Positions 20,861-30,306 of a DNA stretch of 64,000 bases are shown piece after piece; position 1 is the stretch's first letter, and each line of letters begins with the position of its first letter. This DNA is from Harryflintia acetispora (GTDB taxonomy: Bacteria; Bacillota; Clostridia; Oscillospirales; Ruminococcaceae), in contig SLUK01000009.1 of NCBI GenBank assembly GCA_004340125.1, positions 1-64,000 on the forward strand, written 5' to 3'. Position numbers and translations under genes: made by a program. A model generated the notes under the pieces. That model worked only from the letters and a program-made list of their open reading frames with translations, did not search any database and had not been told where the DNA came from.

Positions 20861-22771
20861 TTACTCCGTTTCCTCGGTGAGGGCGAGCCACTCGTCCATG
20901 CGCGCGCCGAGCAGCGCGCGGCGCTCCTCGAGCAGGGCGCAATGCTCACCCAGCTTTTGATAATCGCTGGCGAGCTCTGGCGAGGCGAGCTGCCGCTCCA
21001 TCGCGGCGATCTCCTCCTCGAGGGCTGAGACCTCGCCCTCGAGTGATAAGAGCCGGCTTTTGCGGCGCTGCTCGGCGGCGCGCTGGGCCTTGGAGCGGTA
21101 ATAGGGGTTCTGCTTTGGCTGCTCCTGCGGCTCGCTTTGCTGCGGCACCTCCTGCGGGGAAACCTTGTGCTCCTTATAGTAGTCGTAGCCGCCGGCGTAG
21201 CTCTGCAGCCGGTCGGGGAACATTTCGATGATCCGGCTGGGGACGCGGTTGAGCAGGTACCGGTCGTGCGAGACCATCAGGATGGTGCCCTGGTAGGAGG
21301 AGAGCGCCTCGTCGAGCACCTCCTTGGTGGAGTAGTCGAGATGGTTGGTCGGCTCGTCGAGGATCAGCACGTTCGCCCGCTCGAGCATGATCAGCGCGAA
21401 GGCGACCTTGGCCCGCTCGCCGCCCGAGAGGTCGCGTATCTGCTTATAGATGTCGTCCCCCTGCAGCAGCAGGGAGCCGAGCAGGGTGCGCAGCTCAGTC
21501 TCGCTCTTGCGCGGAAAGCGGTCGCGCAGCTCGGCGATCACCGTCTTTTGCGGCGAGAGCTGGCGGTTCTCCTGCTCGAAGTAGGAAATTTTGACGTTGG
21601 TACCCCATTTAACCCGGCCGCCGTGGGGGATCATCCCCTGCAGCGCCCGCAGCAGGGAGGACTTGCCCACCCCGTTTTGGCCGATGACGGCGACCTTCTC
21701 GCCCTTTTCGATGTGCAGGCCAATGTCCTGGCAGAGCAGCTTTTCACTTTCCCCCTCGCCGACGCGCACCGAAACCTCCTCGGCGATCAGCACGTCCTTG
21801 TAGGGCTCGAAATCCAGCGCGAAGCGCAGCTTGCAATCCTTTAGCTCCCCGGGCGGGCGGTCGATGCGCTCCATGCGCTCGAGCGCGGCGATCCGGCTCT
21901 TGGCGCTGCCCGAGGTGGAGGCGCGCACCAGGTTGCGCGCGACGTAGTCCTCCATCTTGGCGATCTCCTCCTGCTGGCGTTCGTACTGCTTGCGCCAGTA
22001 GTCGAGCCGCTCCTCCTTCTGGCGCACGAACTGGGAATACCCGCCCTTGTACCGGGTCAGGGCATGCCGCTCGAGCTCGCAGATGTCGCTGACCACGCTG
22101 TCCAGAAAATACCGGTCGTGGGAGACCACGATCAGCGCCCCGCGGTAGGCGCGCAGGTATTCTTCCAGCCAGCCCAGCGTGACGAAATCGAGGTGGTTGG
22201 TCGGCTCGTCCAAAATCAGCACCTGGGGGTTTTGCAGCAGGAGCTTGGCGATGGCCAGGCGGGTCTTCTCCCCGCCGCTGAGCTCAGCCACCGGCTGGCG
22301 GCGGTCGTAATTCCCGAAGCCCATGCCGTTGAGGACGGTGCTGATCTTCACGTCGATCTGGTAGCCGTCCTGCGCCTCGAAGGCGGTGTTCATCCGGTCA
22401 TATTCCTCGAGCAGCCCGGCGCGGGACTGATCGTCCTGCGGGAGGGATGACAACCGCAGGCGCAGCGCCTCCAGCTGCCGCCCCAGCTCAAGGGTGTCGT
22501 GGAAGACCGAGGCGGCCTCGCTTTCGATGGTGTTTTGCAGGTCCAGCGCGCCGTTTTGCTGCAGATAGCCGAGGGTTACCCCGCGGCCGATGGAAAGCGA
22601 GCCGGAATCGTAGTCCAGCCTTCCGGTGATGATATTCAGTAAAGTGGACTTGCCCGCGCCGTTGCGCCCGAGCAGGCCGATCCGGTCCCCCTCCTCCAAA
22701 GAGAGACAGACGTCCTGCAGCACGACGTCCACGCCGAAACTTTTACAGATATGATCGAGCTCGAGCAGCAA
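20861..22771 (-). CDS. ABC-F family ATPase (YheS/YdiF-like)
   Basis: A 636-residue soluble protein with two ABC domains and no membrane part. The first has GRNGAGKST near 36-44, ELSGGEKTRLA and ILDEPTNHLD; the second has GQNGVGKSS near 350, DLSGGERAKVA and ILDEPTNHLD. A charged Y-rich linker lies between them and a coiled-coil C-terminal extension (about 555-636) follows. ABC-F proteins bind the ribosome E site and rescue stalled translation or protect against antibiotics; this layout with C-terminal coiled coil is that of housekeeping Uup/YdiF-like members. TTG 22771 is preferred (MLLELDHI) because AAAGGTGG lies eight bases upstream; the GTG starts further out overlap that site. Confidence 0.88.
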   Translation of the reverse strand: MLLELDHICKSFGVDVVLQDVCLSLEEGDRIGLLGRNGAGKSTLLNIITGRLDYDSGSLSIGRGVTLGYLQQNGALDLQNTIESEAASVFHDTLELGRQLEALRLRLSSLPQDDQSRAGLLEEYDRMNTAFEAQDGYQIDVKISTVLNGMGFGNYDRRQPVAELSGGEKTRLAIAKLLLQNPQVLILDEPTNHLDFVTLGWLEEYLRAYRGALIVVSHDRYFLDSVVSDICELERHALTRYKGGYSQFVRQKEERLDYWRKQYERQQEEIAKMEDYVARNLVRASTSGSAKSRIAALERMERIDRPPGELKDCKLRFALDFEPYKDVLIAEEVSVRVGEGESEKLLCQDIGLHIEKGEKVAVIGQNGVGKSSLLRALQGMIPHGGRVKWGTNVKISYFEQENRQLSPQKTVIAELRDRFPRKSETELRTLLGSLLLQGDDIYKQIRDLSGGERAKVAFALIMLERANVLILDEPTNHLDYSTKEVLDEALSSYQGTILMVSHDRYLLNRVPSRIIEMFPDRLQSYAGGYDYYKEHKVSPQEVPQQSEPQEQPKQNPYYRSKAQRAAEQRRKSRLLSLEGEVSALEEEIAAMERQLASPELASDYQKLGEHCALLEERRALLGARMDEWLALTEETE

Positions 22772-22811
22772 GCAAAGCACCACCTTTTATTAAGAAAAAT
22801 AAACCAAAGGT

Positions 22812-22840
22812 ATTATAACATGTCGATTTAGGATTGACAA
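22812..22840 (-). promoter_or_regulatory. Promoter of the ABC-F gene
   Basis: Minus strand TTGTCA (22840-22835), 17-bp spacer, TATAAT (22817-22812). Its -35 overlaps that of the divergent thioesterase promoter. Confidence 0.65.
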
Positions 22841-22862
22841 ACAATTCGTCTTTTTTTATAAT
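22834..22862 (+). promoter_or_regulatory. Promoter of the thioesterase-like gene
   Basis: TTGACA (22834-22839), 17-bp spacer, TATAAT (22857-22862). Perfect consensus hexamers. Confidence 0.8.
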
Positions 22863-22936
22863 GCAACATATAGATGTTTGGTGAAACTGCCGGGTGGAAT
22901 CGGCGCCGGTGTCTGGGAAAGGAATGGAAACAGAAT

Positions 22937-23320
22937 ATGCATATGGGGAAATCGTATCAGGTCAGCGCCAAGGTTGACGAGGGGATGCTCGCCAGCGCCC
23001 TGGGCAGCGGGGATGTGGGCGTGCTGGCCACGCCGGTCATGCTCTCGCTGATGGAACAGGCCGCCTGTGCCTGCGTGCAGGACTGCCTCAAGGAGGGGGA
23101 GACCACCGTCGGCGCGCAGATCGACCTGGCCCATATCAGCGCCGTGCCCGCCGGGATGGAGATCACCGCTACCGCCGAAATCATCAAGATCGAGGGGAAG
23201 AAGGTGCTCTTCAAGATCTTCTGCGAGGACCGGGAGGGGATCGTCGGCAAGGGGACCCACCTGCGGCTGATCGTCAACCGGGACAAGTTCCAGCAGCGCG
23301 CCGCCGCGAAGGTAAAATAG
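22937..23320 (+). CDS. Hotdog-fold thioesterase, FlK-like
   Basis: A 127-residue hotdog protein. VGVLATPVMLSLMEQAAC holds the long central helix with the catalytic-type glutamate, followed by VGAQIDLAHISAVPAGMEITATAEII and LFKIFCEDREGIVGKGTHLR. This is the pattern of fluoroacetyl-CoA thioesterase (FlK) relatives, which hydrolyse small acyl-CoAs. ATG 22937 is taken as start (MHMGKSY); ATG 22943 is nearly as good. It has its own strong promoter and a terminator shared with the convergent dehydrogenase gene. Substrate unknown. Confidence 0.8.
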   Translation: MHMGKSYQVSAKVDEGMLASALGSGDVGVLATPVMLSLMEQAACACVQDCLKEGETTVGAQIDLAHISAVPAGMEITATAEIIKIEGKKVLFKIFCEDREGIVGKGTHLRLIVNRDKFQQRAAAKVK

Positions 23321-23332
23321 GCTACATAAAAC

Positions 23333-23366
23333 AAACGGGGAGCTTTTCATAAAGCTCCCCGTTTTT
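23333..23366. terminator. Bidirectional terminator
   Basis: AAACGGGGAGCTTT and its complement form a 14-bp stem with loop TCAT and T or A runs on both sides. It serves the thioesterase gene and the convergent alcohol dehydrogenase gene. Confidence 0.9.
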
Positions 23367-23370
23367 ATCG

Positions 23371-24549
23371 TTATTTCGCCATCCGGTAGATGGCTTCGAT
23401 GTCGTCGATGTTAAGCACCTTGAAGCTGCCGATGGTGCGGGTGTTCTGGAAGCTGCACTTGTAGGCGAGCTCACGGAACTGCTCCTCGGTCGGCTCGACC
23501 CCCAGCTCGCGCAGGTTGGTGGGCATCCCGATTGAGCGGTAGAAGTCCTCCATCGCCTCGATCCCGCGCAGGGCGGTGCGCCGGGGGTCGGCAAAATCGT
23601 TTTTGCACCCCAGCACGTTGACCGCGAACTGCGCGAAGCGCGCCGGGTCTTCCTTATAGACGTACCGCGCCCAGCTGCCCCAGATTGCGGCGAGCCCCGC
23701 GCCGTGGGCCACGTCGAACATGCCGCCCAGCTCGTGCTCGAGCTGGTGACTGGCCCAGTCGCCCACCGTGCCGCAGCCGGTGAGGCCGTTGTGCGAGAGG
23801 CTGCCCGCCCACATGATCTGGGCGCGGGCGTCGTAGTTTTGAGGATCGCGCAGCGCCGTCCTGGCGCTCTCGATCACAGTGCGCATGAGGCCCTCGGCCA
23901 GCGCGTCGGTCAGGGAGGTGTCCGGCTCGCGGGTGAAGTAGCGCTCCATGGTGTGCATGAGGATGTCGGTCGCCCCGCAGGCGGTCTGGTAGGGGGGCAG
24001 GGTGTAGGTCAGCTCGGGGTTCATCACCGCGAAGCGGCAGCGGCACAAATCGCTGTTGCAGCCGCGCTTGAGCCAGCCCTCCTCGTTGGTGAGCACCGAT
24101 GAATCGCTCATCTCGCTGCCCGCCGCCGAGAGGGTGAGCACCGCGCCAATGGGAGCGCAGGCCTTGGGGACCGCCTTCTTGGCGTAGAAGTCCCAGACAT
24201 CCCCGTCGTAGCACAGCCCGTAGCCGATCGCCTTGGCCGAGTCGATCACGCTGCCGCCGCCCACCGGGAGCAGGAAGTCGACCCCCTCGCGCCGGCAGAG
24301 CTCGATCCCCTCGTAGACCTTGGACATCCGGGGATTGGGCACCACCCCGCCGAGCAGGACGTATTCCACCCCCGCATCATCCAGGGACTGGCAGATCCTC
24401 TCCAGCAGCCCCGTGCGCTTGACGCTGCCGCCGCCGTAGTGGATCAGCGCTTTTTTGGCGCCCTGCGCCTTGATGAGCTCCCCGGTCTGCAGCTCGGCCC
24501 CCTTGCCGAAGACCACCCGGGTGGGGGTATAATAAGAAAAGTTTTTCAT
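23371..24549 (-). CDS. Iron-containing alcohol dehydrogenase (BdhA/YugJ-like)
   Basis: A 392-residue group III alcohol dehydrogenase. The NAD(P)-binding half has FSYYTPTRVVFGKGAE at the start and the GGGSVIDSAKAIG motif near 96-108. Metal ligands are in the second half: D near 194 in ACGATDILMHTMERYF, with two histidines in that helix region and in HELGGMFDVAHGAGLA near 270-285. The overall length and GGGS motif fit butanol dehydrogenase-like enzymes that reduce aldehydes with NADPH. Its ATG overlaps the stop of the upstream DUF3795 gene by four bases (ATGA). Confidence 0.9.
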   Translation of the reverse strand: MKNFSYYTPTRVVFGKGAELQTGELIKAQGAKKALIHYGGGSVKRTGLLERICQSLDDAGVEYVLLGGVVPNPRMSKVYEGIELCRREGVDFLLPVGGGSVIDSAKAIGYGLCYDGDVWDFYAKKAVPKACAPIGAVLTLSAAGSEMSDSSVLTNEEGWLKRGCNSDLCRCRFAVMNPELTYTLPPYQTACGATDILMHTMERYFTREPDTSLTDALAEGLMRTVIESARTALRDPQNYDARAQIMWAGSLSHNGLTGCGTVGDWASHQLEHELGGMFDVAHGAGLAAIWGSWARYVYKEDPARFAQFAVNVLGCKNDFADPRRTALRGIEAMEDFYRSIGMPTNLRELGVEPTEEQFRELAYKCSFQNTRTIGSFKVLNIDDIEAIYRMAK

Positions 24550-24938
24550 AGTTGTGATTGCTCCTTTCCGTTTAAAACCAGGGCGATGATCTCCTCCTCG
24601 CTCTGCGGCTTGTCATAGTCCCCGACATGTCCGCCCGGATAGTGGTAGACCAGCCCCTGGCGTTCATTTCGTTCCATACAGTCGAGCAGCGCTTCTTCGC
24701 CCCAGCGGGCGATGAAGCGCTCGAAAGCGCGTATGCGCATTTTATGTAGGATGCTATCCGTACAGGGAAACCCGGCGCATTCGTGGCAGGCGGAATATCC
24801 CTTTTGTGTGCAGCAGAGATAATTTTTGCAGCTGTCTTTTTTAGGACAGCCGCCCTGCTTGCAGCCGGGGCAGCCCTCGCTCTCGCTGCACAGGGCGCAG
24901 ACCAGCCCGCAGTAGCCGACGCCGAGCGAACGGTTCAT
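24546..24938 (-). CDS. DUF3795 cysteine-rich protein
   Basis: A 130-residue protein with 13 cysteines, most in the first 70 residues: YCGLVCALCSESEGCPGCKQGGC, DSCKNYLCC and CHECAGFPC. This order is the DUF3795 signature; it probably binds zinc or an iron-sulfur cluster. It is translationally coupled to the downstream dehydrogenase. A role in the dehydrogenase's metal status would be a guess. Confidence 0.85.
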   Translation of the reverse strand: MNRSLGVGYCGLVCALCSESEGCPGCKQGGCPKKDSCKNYLCCTQKGYSACHECAGFPCTDSILHKMRIRAFERFIARWGEEALLDCMERNERQGLVYHYPGGHVGDYDKPQSEEEIIALVLNGKEQSQL

Positions 24939-24975
24939 GAAGGTACCTCCGTTTCAGATGGTTTGCCGGGCGCGC

Positions 24976-25527
24976 TCACCACAGCTCGCCCTCCTCCAGG
25001 GGGAGGATCAGCTCCCCGCATGCAAAGTCGCTTTGATGGGAAACCGCCTTGGGCGAAAATAAGCTCAGCAGGGTGCACAGCCCCAGTGAATCGCTGTGAA
25101 GGGCTCCTGGGGCGGTCCCGCCGCAAACGGAAAGACGGTCCAATTGCCGCCATCCGGCACGGGTGTACAGCCCGCAAAGCTCAGGCTCACAGGTGAAAAC
25201 GCACAAATCTGCGCCCTCCCGCTGCATAGTTTCCCGGGCGGCGGCGATCAGAGCAAGGGCCAATCCCCGGCCCCGATATTCGGGGGCAACGACCACCTCG
25301 CACAGCCCGAAGGCGCGGTAGGATTGTCCCTTATAGGAAAGCGCGGCAGCCGCGACGGCGGCGTGGGCGATCAGCAGGCCGTTCTCTTTACCGCAAAGGG
25401 AAACGCGGTGCTCCCTCTGCGGCCAGGGGGCACCGCGCAAAGATGGCCAGGCACGGTCCTCGAGCGCGAGGATTTGTTCACGCAACTCCTGCGAGGAATC
25501 CTGCTGGGGGTAAAAGATGATTTGCAT
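24976..25527 (-). CDS. GNAT-family N-acetyltransferase
   Basis: A 183-residue single GNAT domain: an N-terminal strand MQIIFYPQQ, the acetyl-CoA loop VVAPEYRGRGLALALIAAA (V-x-x-x-x-R-G-x-G-x-A), then CEPELCGLYTRAGWRQL as the last conserved helix and strand. The final 45 residues form an extra tail. Substrate unknown. It precedes the DUF3795 gene by 37 bp and may be co-transcribed with it. It marks the right edge of the GC-rich block; sequence becomes AT-rich just upstream. Confidence 0.85.
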   Translation of the reverse strand: MQIIFYPQQDSSQELREQILALEDRAWPSLRGAPWPQREHRVSLCGKENGLLIAHAAVAAAALSYKGQSYRAFGLCEVVVAPEYRGRGLALALIAAARETMQREGADLCVFTCEPELCGLYTRAGWRQLDRLSVCGGTAPGALHSDSLGLCTLLSLFSPKAVSHQSDFACGELILPLEEGELW

Positions 25528-25745
25528 ATGGTCCTCATTTATTTGAGATATCTGGAACTATAGTAGTTTGATTTCCGCGATATCATCGCGATGTTTACCA
25601 GAGAGATTTAGCCAATAGGTTGCTAGCAATAAGCGCGGGATACTGACCAAAAATTATTATTAGAGGTAAATTCCAGAAGTCACTGAGTGAGGAAGACCTG
25701 GACAGGCTAAGACAATGAGCAGGTGAACAGATAAACAAAATTAAA

Positions 25746-26492
25746 CTAAAGCTTTATCTTACCATCCAAAAAATTTTGATACCTATCGCAAATAGCCTCG
25801 ACATCATCGCCAAATTCAATCTGTTTGCCCTTGTGTAACCAAAGTATTTTGCTACACATTTCGCGTACTTGTTGCAGCATATGGGAAACCAAGATCGTCG
25901 TGGCTCCGCTACCGATTATCTCCCGCATTTTATTTTCGCTCTTTTGACGAAACGCGCCGTCTCCAACCGAAAGCACTTCGTCGAGGATCAGAATATCAGG
26001 GCGAACTTGAGAGGCGATGGAAAAGGCCAGACGGGATTTCATCCCGGAGGAGAGCTGTTTAAACGGCCGATCCTCATATTCCTCCAATTCAGCGAATGCA
26101 ATAATATCACGGTAGGTTTTATCCATAAACTTACGGGTATAGCCCAGCATTGCACCGCGCAGGTAAGTGTTCTCCTTTACTGTCAGGTCGCCATCAAAGC
26201 CGCTGCCTAATTCGAGTAGCGCAGCAATTGTGCCCTCGCGGTAGACACTGCCTTTGGTCGGTTCCATAATGCCGGAAATTGCTTTGAGAAGTGTTGATTT
26301 TCCTGCACCGTTTGTTCCTATAATGCCGAGCATATCTCCTTGCTCAAGTGAAAAATTTACGCCGTCCACTGCCCAGAATTCCCGGACAGTGTAGTTGTGT
26401 TTGAGTTTTCGTATTACATATTCTTTAATGCCGATCTCCTTGAAATCTCCGGTCATATAACGGATAGCAACATCGTGCAACTCTAAAATCAT
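25746..26492 (-). CDS. Polysaccharide/teichoic-acid exporter ATPase (TagH/Wzt type)
   Basis: A 248-residue ABC ATPase: Walker A GTNGAGKST near 57-65, signature QLSSGMKSRLAFS and Walker B ILILDEVLSVGD. The long lead-in before Walker A and the 'FWAVDGVNFSLEQGD' motif are typical of Wzt/TagH/RfbE exporters. The C-terminal sugar-binding domain of O-antigen Wzt is missing, so it is the short TagH/KpsT-like type. It is the last gene of the glycopolymer locus, 12 bp after the permease gene. Confidence 0.92.
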   Translation of the reverse strand: MILELHDVAIRYMTGDFKEIGIKEYVIRKLKHNYTVREFWAVDGVNFSLEQGDMLGIIGTNGAGKSTLLKAISGIMEPTKGSVYREGTIAALLELGSGFDGDLTVKENTYLRGAMLGYTRKFMDKTYRDIIAFAELEEYEDRPFKQLSSGMKSRLAFSIASQVRPDILILDEVLSVGDGAFRQKSENKMREIIGSGATTILVSHMLQQVREMCSKILWLHKGKQIEFGDDVEAICDRYQNFLDGKIKL

Positions 26493-26504
26493 ACTGCTGC
26501 CCCC

Positions 26505-27275
26505 TTATACATAATACAGGAATCTGTGGTTATATTTCTTGTACATCCAACAACCGATTCCGAGCATCACCAGCGCATAGAAGGCGCAGAGCAAATGAAA
26601 ACTTGGTGCGGGAATGCTGTTATCAATAACAATCTTGCGGAAGTAACGAATATAGACATAAACAGGATTAGCGTAAAATAAATATTGGATATTTAGAGAA
26701 TAGGCGCTGATGTTGTAAAAGATTGCTGAAAGATACATCAACAGCATAGTAAAAACGCTATACAGATATTCAATATCTCTGAAGAACACATAGAGCGCCG
26801 AAAGTACCATTCCAACCCCGATATTGAAGATGGTGATACAAGCGATAGGGTAGAGCAGGAGAAAGAAACTCCAGCGAAAAGGCAACCCTGGCTCGATTGC
26901 AATAAAAATGAAAAAGATAACCAGTGTCAAGCAGAAATTGATAAATGCCTGGATATTACGAGAAAGTAAAAACATATATTTTGGTACATCGACCTTTGTA
27001 AAGACAGAAGCATTGCTCATTAGGGATCGCATTCCACCAGTAGTGGCATCATTGAAATAGGAAAAAAGGAGGTTTCCACAGAATAGATAAATAACATAAT
27101 GCTCGGTGCTGCGGCCAAAAAATCGGGTAAAGACCAGCGCCATCACGGCCAATTGTAACAAAGGCGCAAGAAGACTCCAGAGCATTCCCAGCACCGTTCG
27201 TTTATATTTTTGTTTAAAATCTCGCTTAACCAGCTCCTCAAATAAAAAACGATACCGTATCATTTTTTGAAACAC
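26505..27275 (-). CDS. Polysaccharide/teichoic-acid exporter permease (TagG/Wzm type)
   Basis: A 256-residue ABC-2 permease with six transmembrane helices and the family N-terminus 'ELVKRDFKQKYKRTVLGMLWSLLAPLLQL'-like (coupling helix before helix 1). With the downstream ATPase it forms the pore that carries the finished, lipid-linked polymer across the membrane. Its place beside rml genes and many glycosyltransferases shows an ABC-dependent (not Wzx/Wzy) pathway. Confidence 0.92.
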   Translation of the reverse strand: MFQKMIRYRFLFEELVKRDFKQKYKRTVLGMLWSLLAPLLQLAVMALVFTRFFGRSTEHYVIYLFCGNLLFSYFNDATTGGMRSLMSNASVFTKVDVPKYMFLLSRNIQAFINFCLTLVIFFIFIAIEPGLPFRWSFFLLLYPIACITIFNIGVGMVLSALYVFFRDIEYLYSVFTMLLMYLSAIFYNISAYSLNIQYLFYANPVYVYIRYFRKIVIDNSIPAPSFHLLCAFYALVMLGIGCWMYKKYNHRFLYYV

Positions 27276-27299
27276 AGGAATCCCTCACTCTATCTCTTT

Positions 27300-28349
27300 T
27301 TATCGGTACATGGCTTTATAATAATTTTGATACGCTCCTGATGTAATTCTCTTCATCCAATCACAATGATTCAGATACCAGTCAATGGTCTTCTCAATTC
27401 CCCGCTCAAATGTATACGCCGGGCTCCAGCCAAGCTGCGTGGTTATCTTGGTATTGTCTATGGCATATCTCCTGTCATGCCCAGGGCGGTCCTGCACATA
27501 GGTTATCAGGCTCTCGCTCTTTCCCAGAGAATTCAATAATAGCTTTACAATTTCAATATTTGCTTTCTCATTATTGCCACCGATATTATATACCTCGCCG
27601 ATAACTCCTTTTTCCAAAACTGTACATATTGCACTGCAATGATCTTCAACATATAACCAATCTCTAATTTGCATACCGTCGCCATATACCGGCAGTGGGA
27701 TGTCATTTTGACAATTATGGATCATCAGCGGGATCAACTTTTCAGGGAATTGATAGGGGCCGTAGTTATTGGAACAGCGCGTAATATTAATCGGCATGCC
27801 ATATGTCTCATGATAGGCGCGCACCACCATGTCCGCACTAGCCTTAGAAGCGGAGTATGGACTGTTTGGGGAAAGCGGAGTGGTCTCTGTAAACATACCC
27901 GTCTTTCCAAGTGCCCCATAAACTTCATCGGTGGATACCTGCAAAAATTTCACACCGTCAATATATTCGCGGGAGTACTTGTCCTCCGGCGCTTTCTTCC
28001 ACGCCCTTTTGGCGGCATCCAGCAGCGTCTGTGTGCCGATAATGTTGGTCGTAAGAAAAACTTCAGGTTCTGTTATACTGCGATCCACATGGCTTTCGGC
28101 AGCAAAGTTTACTACAGTATCAAAATTATACGTCCTAAATAAATCTTCTATCAAAGCCCGGTCGCGAATATCCCCTCTTACAAAAGTATAACGCGGATCG
28201 TTTTGGATCGATTTCAAGTTTTCCAGATTTCCGGCATAGGTCAAGGCATCAAGGTTCACAACATTAATTTCTTTATATTTTTCCAATGCGTGGTGCACAA
28301 AATTTGAACCGATAAATCCCGCCCCGCCGGTAATCAGAATATTTTTCAT
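27300..28349 (-). CDS. rfbB: dTDP-glucose 4,6-dehydratase
   Basis: A 349-residue extended SDR. The NAD motif GGAGFIGSNF is at 8-17, the catalytic S-T-D-E is seen in VSTDEVYG near 138, and YSASKASAD provides Tyr and Lys near 165-169. AESHVDRS is the RmlB-specific motif. It converts dTDP-glucose to dTDP-4-keto-6-deoxyglucose. Start overlaps the rfbA stop by four bases. The rest of the pathway in this locus leads to a 3-acetamido sugar rather than rhamnose; no rmlC or rmlD is in the window. Confidence 0.95.
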   Translation of the reverse strand: MKNILITGGAGFIGSNFVHHALEKYKEINVVNLDALTYAGNLENLKSIQNDPRYTFVRGDIRDRALIEDLFRTYNFDTVVNFAAESHVDRSITEPEVFLTTNIIGTQTLLDAAKRAWKKAPEDKYSREYIDGVKFLQVSTDEVYGALGKTGMFTETTPLSPNSPYSASKASADMVVRAYHETYGMPINITRCSNNYGPYQFPEKLIPLMIHNCQNDIPLPVYGDGMQIRDWLYVEDHCSAICTVLEKGVIGEVYNIGGNNEKANIEIVKLLLNSLGKSESLITYVQDRPGHDRRYAIDNTKITTQLGWSPAYTFERGIEKTIDWYLNHCDWMKRITSGAYQNYYKAMYR

Positions 28350-29218
28350 ATTTCTTCCTCCGAAATCATCACCAAATACTTTCCGTATTCTGTCTTCATT
28401 AGTGGTTGGGCTAGTTTTAAAAGCTGATCCTTATCGATAAAGCCTTTTCGGTAAGCGATCTCCTCTATACATGAAACGTAGAGTCCCTGGCGTTTTTGAA
28501 TAATATTAACAAATGTTGAGGCCTCCTGCAACCCGTCGTATGTTCCTGTGTCCAACCATGCCATACCGCGGCCGAGCAGCTCGACCCGTAGCAGGCCACG
28601 AAGTAGGTACTCGTTATTTACCGACGTAATTTCCTTTTCACCGCGCGCAGAAGGCTTAATCTCTTTAGCAATCTCCACCACACTGTTATCGTAGAAATAC
28701 AATCCCGGTATGGCATAATTCGATTTTGGTTTATTGGGCTTTTCTTCCAGGGAAAGGACGTTGCCATCAGAGTCGAATTCGACAATGCCGAACTCACTCG
28801 GATTCTGAACCGGATAACCGAATATTGTTGCACCTTTTTCACGGGAGGCAGCTCTTTGCAGAATTTCGGTAAAACCGCGAGCGTAGAAAATATTATCCCC
28901 CAATACCAATGCGACCGAGTCCTTGTGGATAAATTTTTCTCCAATGATAAACGCTTCCGCAATACCGTTTGGCTTTTCCTGCACAGCATAGGTAAGGCTG
29001 AGACCAAGCTGTTTTCCATCCGTCAACAGTTCTTTAAAGGCAGGGATATCGCGAGGTGTTGAAATAATTAAAATTTCTCGAATTCCTGCCAACATCAGGG
29101 TAGACAGCGGGTAATAAATCATCGGCTTGTCATAGATTGCGAGCATTTGCTTGGAAACCGCACGGGTCAGCGGATAAAGGCGGGTACCAGAACCTCCTGC
29201 TAAAATAATTCCTTTCAT
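28346..29218 (-). CDS. rfbA: Glucose-1-phosphate thymidylyltransferase
   Basis: A 290-residue RmlA. It begins MKGIILAGGSGTRLYPLTRA, the nucleotide-binding signature, and has KPMIYYPLS, LGDNIFYARGF (metal aspartate) and the late MAWLDTGTYDGLQEAS. It makes dTDP-glucose from glucose 1-phosphate and dTTP, the first step of the dTDP-sugar branch. Overlaps both neighbours by four bases, so translation is coupled. Confidence 0.95.
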   Translation of the reverse strand: MKGIILAGGSGTRLYPLTRAVSKQMLAIYDKPMIYYPLSTLMLAGIREILIISTPRDIPAFKELLTDGKQLGLSLTYAVQEKPNGIAEAFIIGEKFIHKDSVALVLGDNIFYARGFTEILQRAASREKGATIFGYPVQNPSEFGIVEFDSDGNVLSLEEKPNKPKSNYAIPGLYFYDNSVVEIAKEIKPSARGEKEITSVNNEYLLRGLLRVELLGRGMAWLDTGTYDGLQEASTFVNIIQKRQGLYVSCIEEIAYRKGFIDKDQLLKLAQPLMKTEYGKYLVMISEEEI

Positions 29219-30294
29219 GTCATATCACCCTTCTGAAATACGTCCTGCAAAATATCGATGGTTTCACAAATACCGGTTTTAATATCATATCGTGATTTCC
29301 AACCGAGTTTAGACAGCTTTTCTGCATTCAACAGTGCTTTAGTTGCTGTTGAGTATCCTCTGCCTTCTATTTCATCGGGCAGTTCGGATACCACCTTTGT
29401 TTGCGTGTATTGTGCAACAGTTTGAGCCAGTTCATACAATGTGATATCAGAACGATGGTCGCCTAAATTATAAGCCTGCCCAACCTCCCCACACAAAAGC
29501 ACCCATAAGATACCTTGGACAGCATCAGCGGTATGAGCATAAGAGTAGAGCTGGTTTCCTTTACTTTTTAAGATGATATCCTCTTTTGATAATCCTTTCT
29601 TTATAAACTGCGCAATCGCTTTTGTATCCGACATTCGCATTGTGGGGCCGTAGATACGCGGCAAGCGAATAGTGCAGGCATCCACATTTCGCTGTGTAAT
29701 ATAGGCTTGACAGAGCGTCTCGCTGGTGCGCTTCGCCTCTGGATAACCGGCACGTAGTGTATTACAGTTTATATACCCACAATAATCCTCCGCAAAGTAT
29801 TCTGTATCGCCACGGTTTTCTCCGTAAATTTCGACACTGGAAAGAAGTAAAAAACGGCTTTGCGTATTTTCAGCGGCAAGCTCCAAAAGATTGTGTGTTC
29901 CCATAATATTGGCAAGAATCGTGTTTATTGGTTCCTGTGAATATGCGAGTGGATGAGTCGTACTTGCGGCGTGAATCAAAAAATCCGGCGTATACGACAG
30001 CCTGAGCGGATTACTGATATCATGTGGCAGAAAAGAAAATTCCTCTTGATCATACCATTTGTAAAAACGTTTTTTTGCCACTGCTTCATTCCTACCAGAG
30101 GCTATGATATGGCAGCGCGACTCCTTAGAAGAACGCATATTTCGTACCATAATCACGTCTACCAAGAGGCTGCCTATCATCCCTGAAGCGCCAGAAATAA
30201 AAATGGTCTTTCCATTAAGTTTCTCCCACATTGGAAAATCCAAAAGTAGACGATCGAGTATCTGTTGGTACTTTTTATTTTCCAACAATCGCAT
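29215..30294 (-). CDS. NAD-dependent epimerase/dehydratase (extended SDR)
   Basis: A 359-residue SDR with a 25-residue N-terminal lead before the cofactor motif FISGASGMIGS. The active site has a serine region LLLSSVEIYGEN and YPEAKRTSE (Tyr-x-x-x-Lys). The substrate-binding half carries RLPRIYGPTMRMSD. The closest groups are UDP/dTDP/CDP-sugar epimerases and decarboxylases. It sits between rfbA and a cytidylyltransferase, so it may act on a CDP- or dTDP-sugar; which one cannot be told. Overlaps rfbA by four bases. Confidence 0.8.
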   Translation of the reverse strand: MRLLENKKYQQILDRLLLDFPMWEKLNGKTIFISGASGMIGSLLVDVIMVRNMRSSKESRCHIIASGRNEAVAKKRFYKWYDQEEFSFLPHDISNPLRLSYTPDFLIHAASTTHPLAYSQEPINTILANIMGTHNLLELAAENTQSRFLLLSSVEIYGENRGDTEYFAEDYCGYINCNTLRAGYPEAKRTSETLCQAYITQRNVDACTIRLPRIYGPTMRMSDTKAIAQFIKKGLSKEDIILKSKGNQLYSYAHTADAVQGILWVLLCGEVGQAYNLGDHRSDITLYELAQTVAQYTQTKVVSELPDEIEGRGYSTATKALLNAEKLSKLGWKSRYDIKTGICETIDILQDVFQKGDMT

Positions 30295-30306
30295 TTTTAA
30301 AATCTC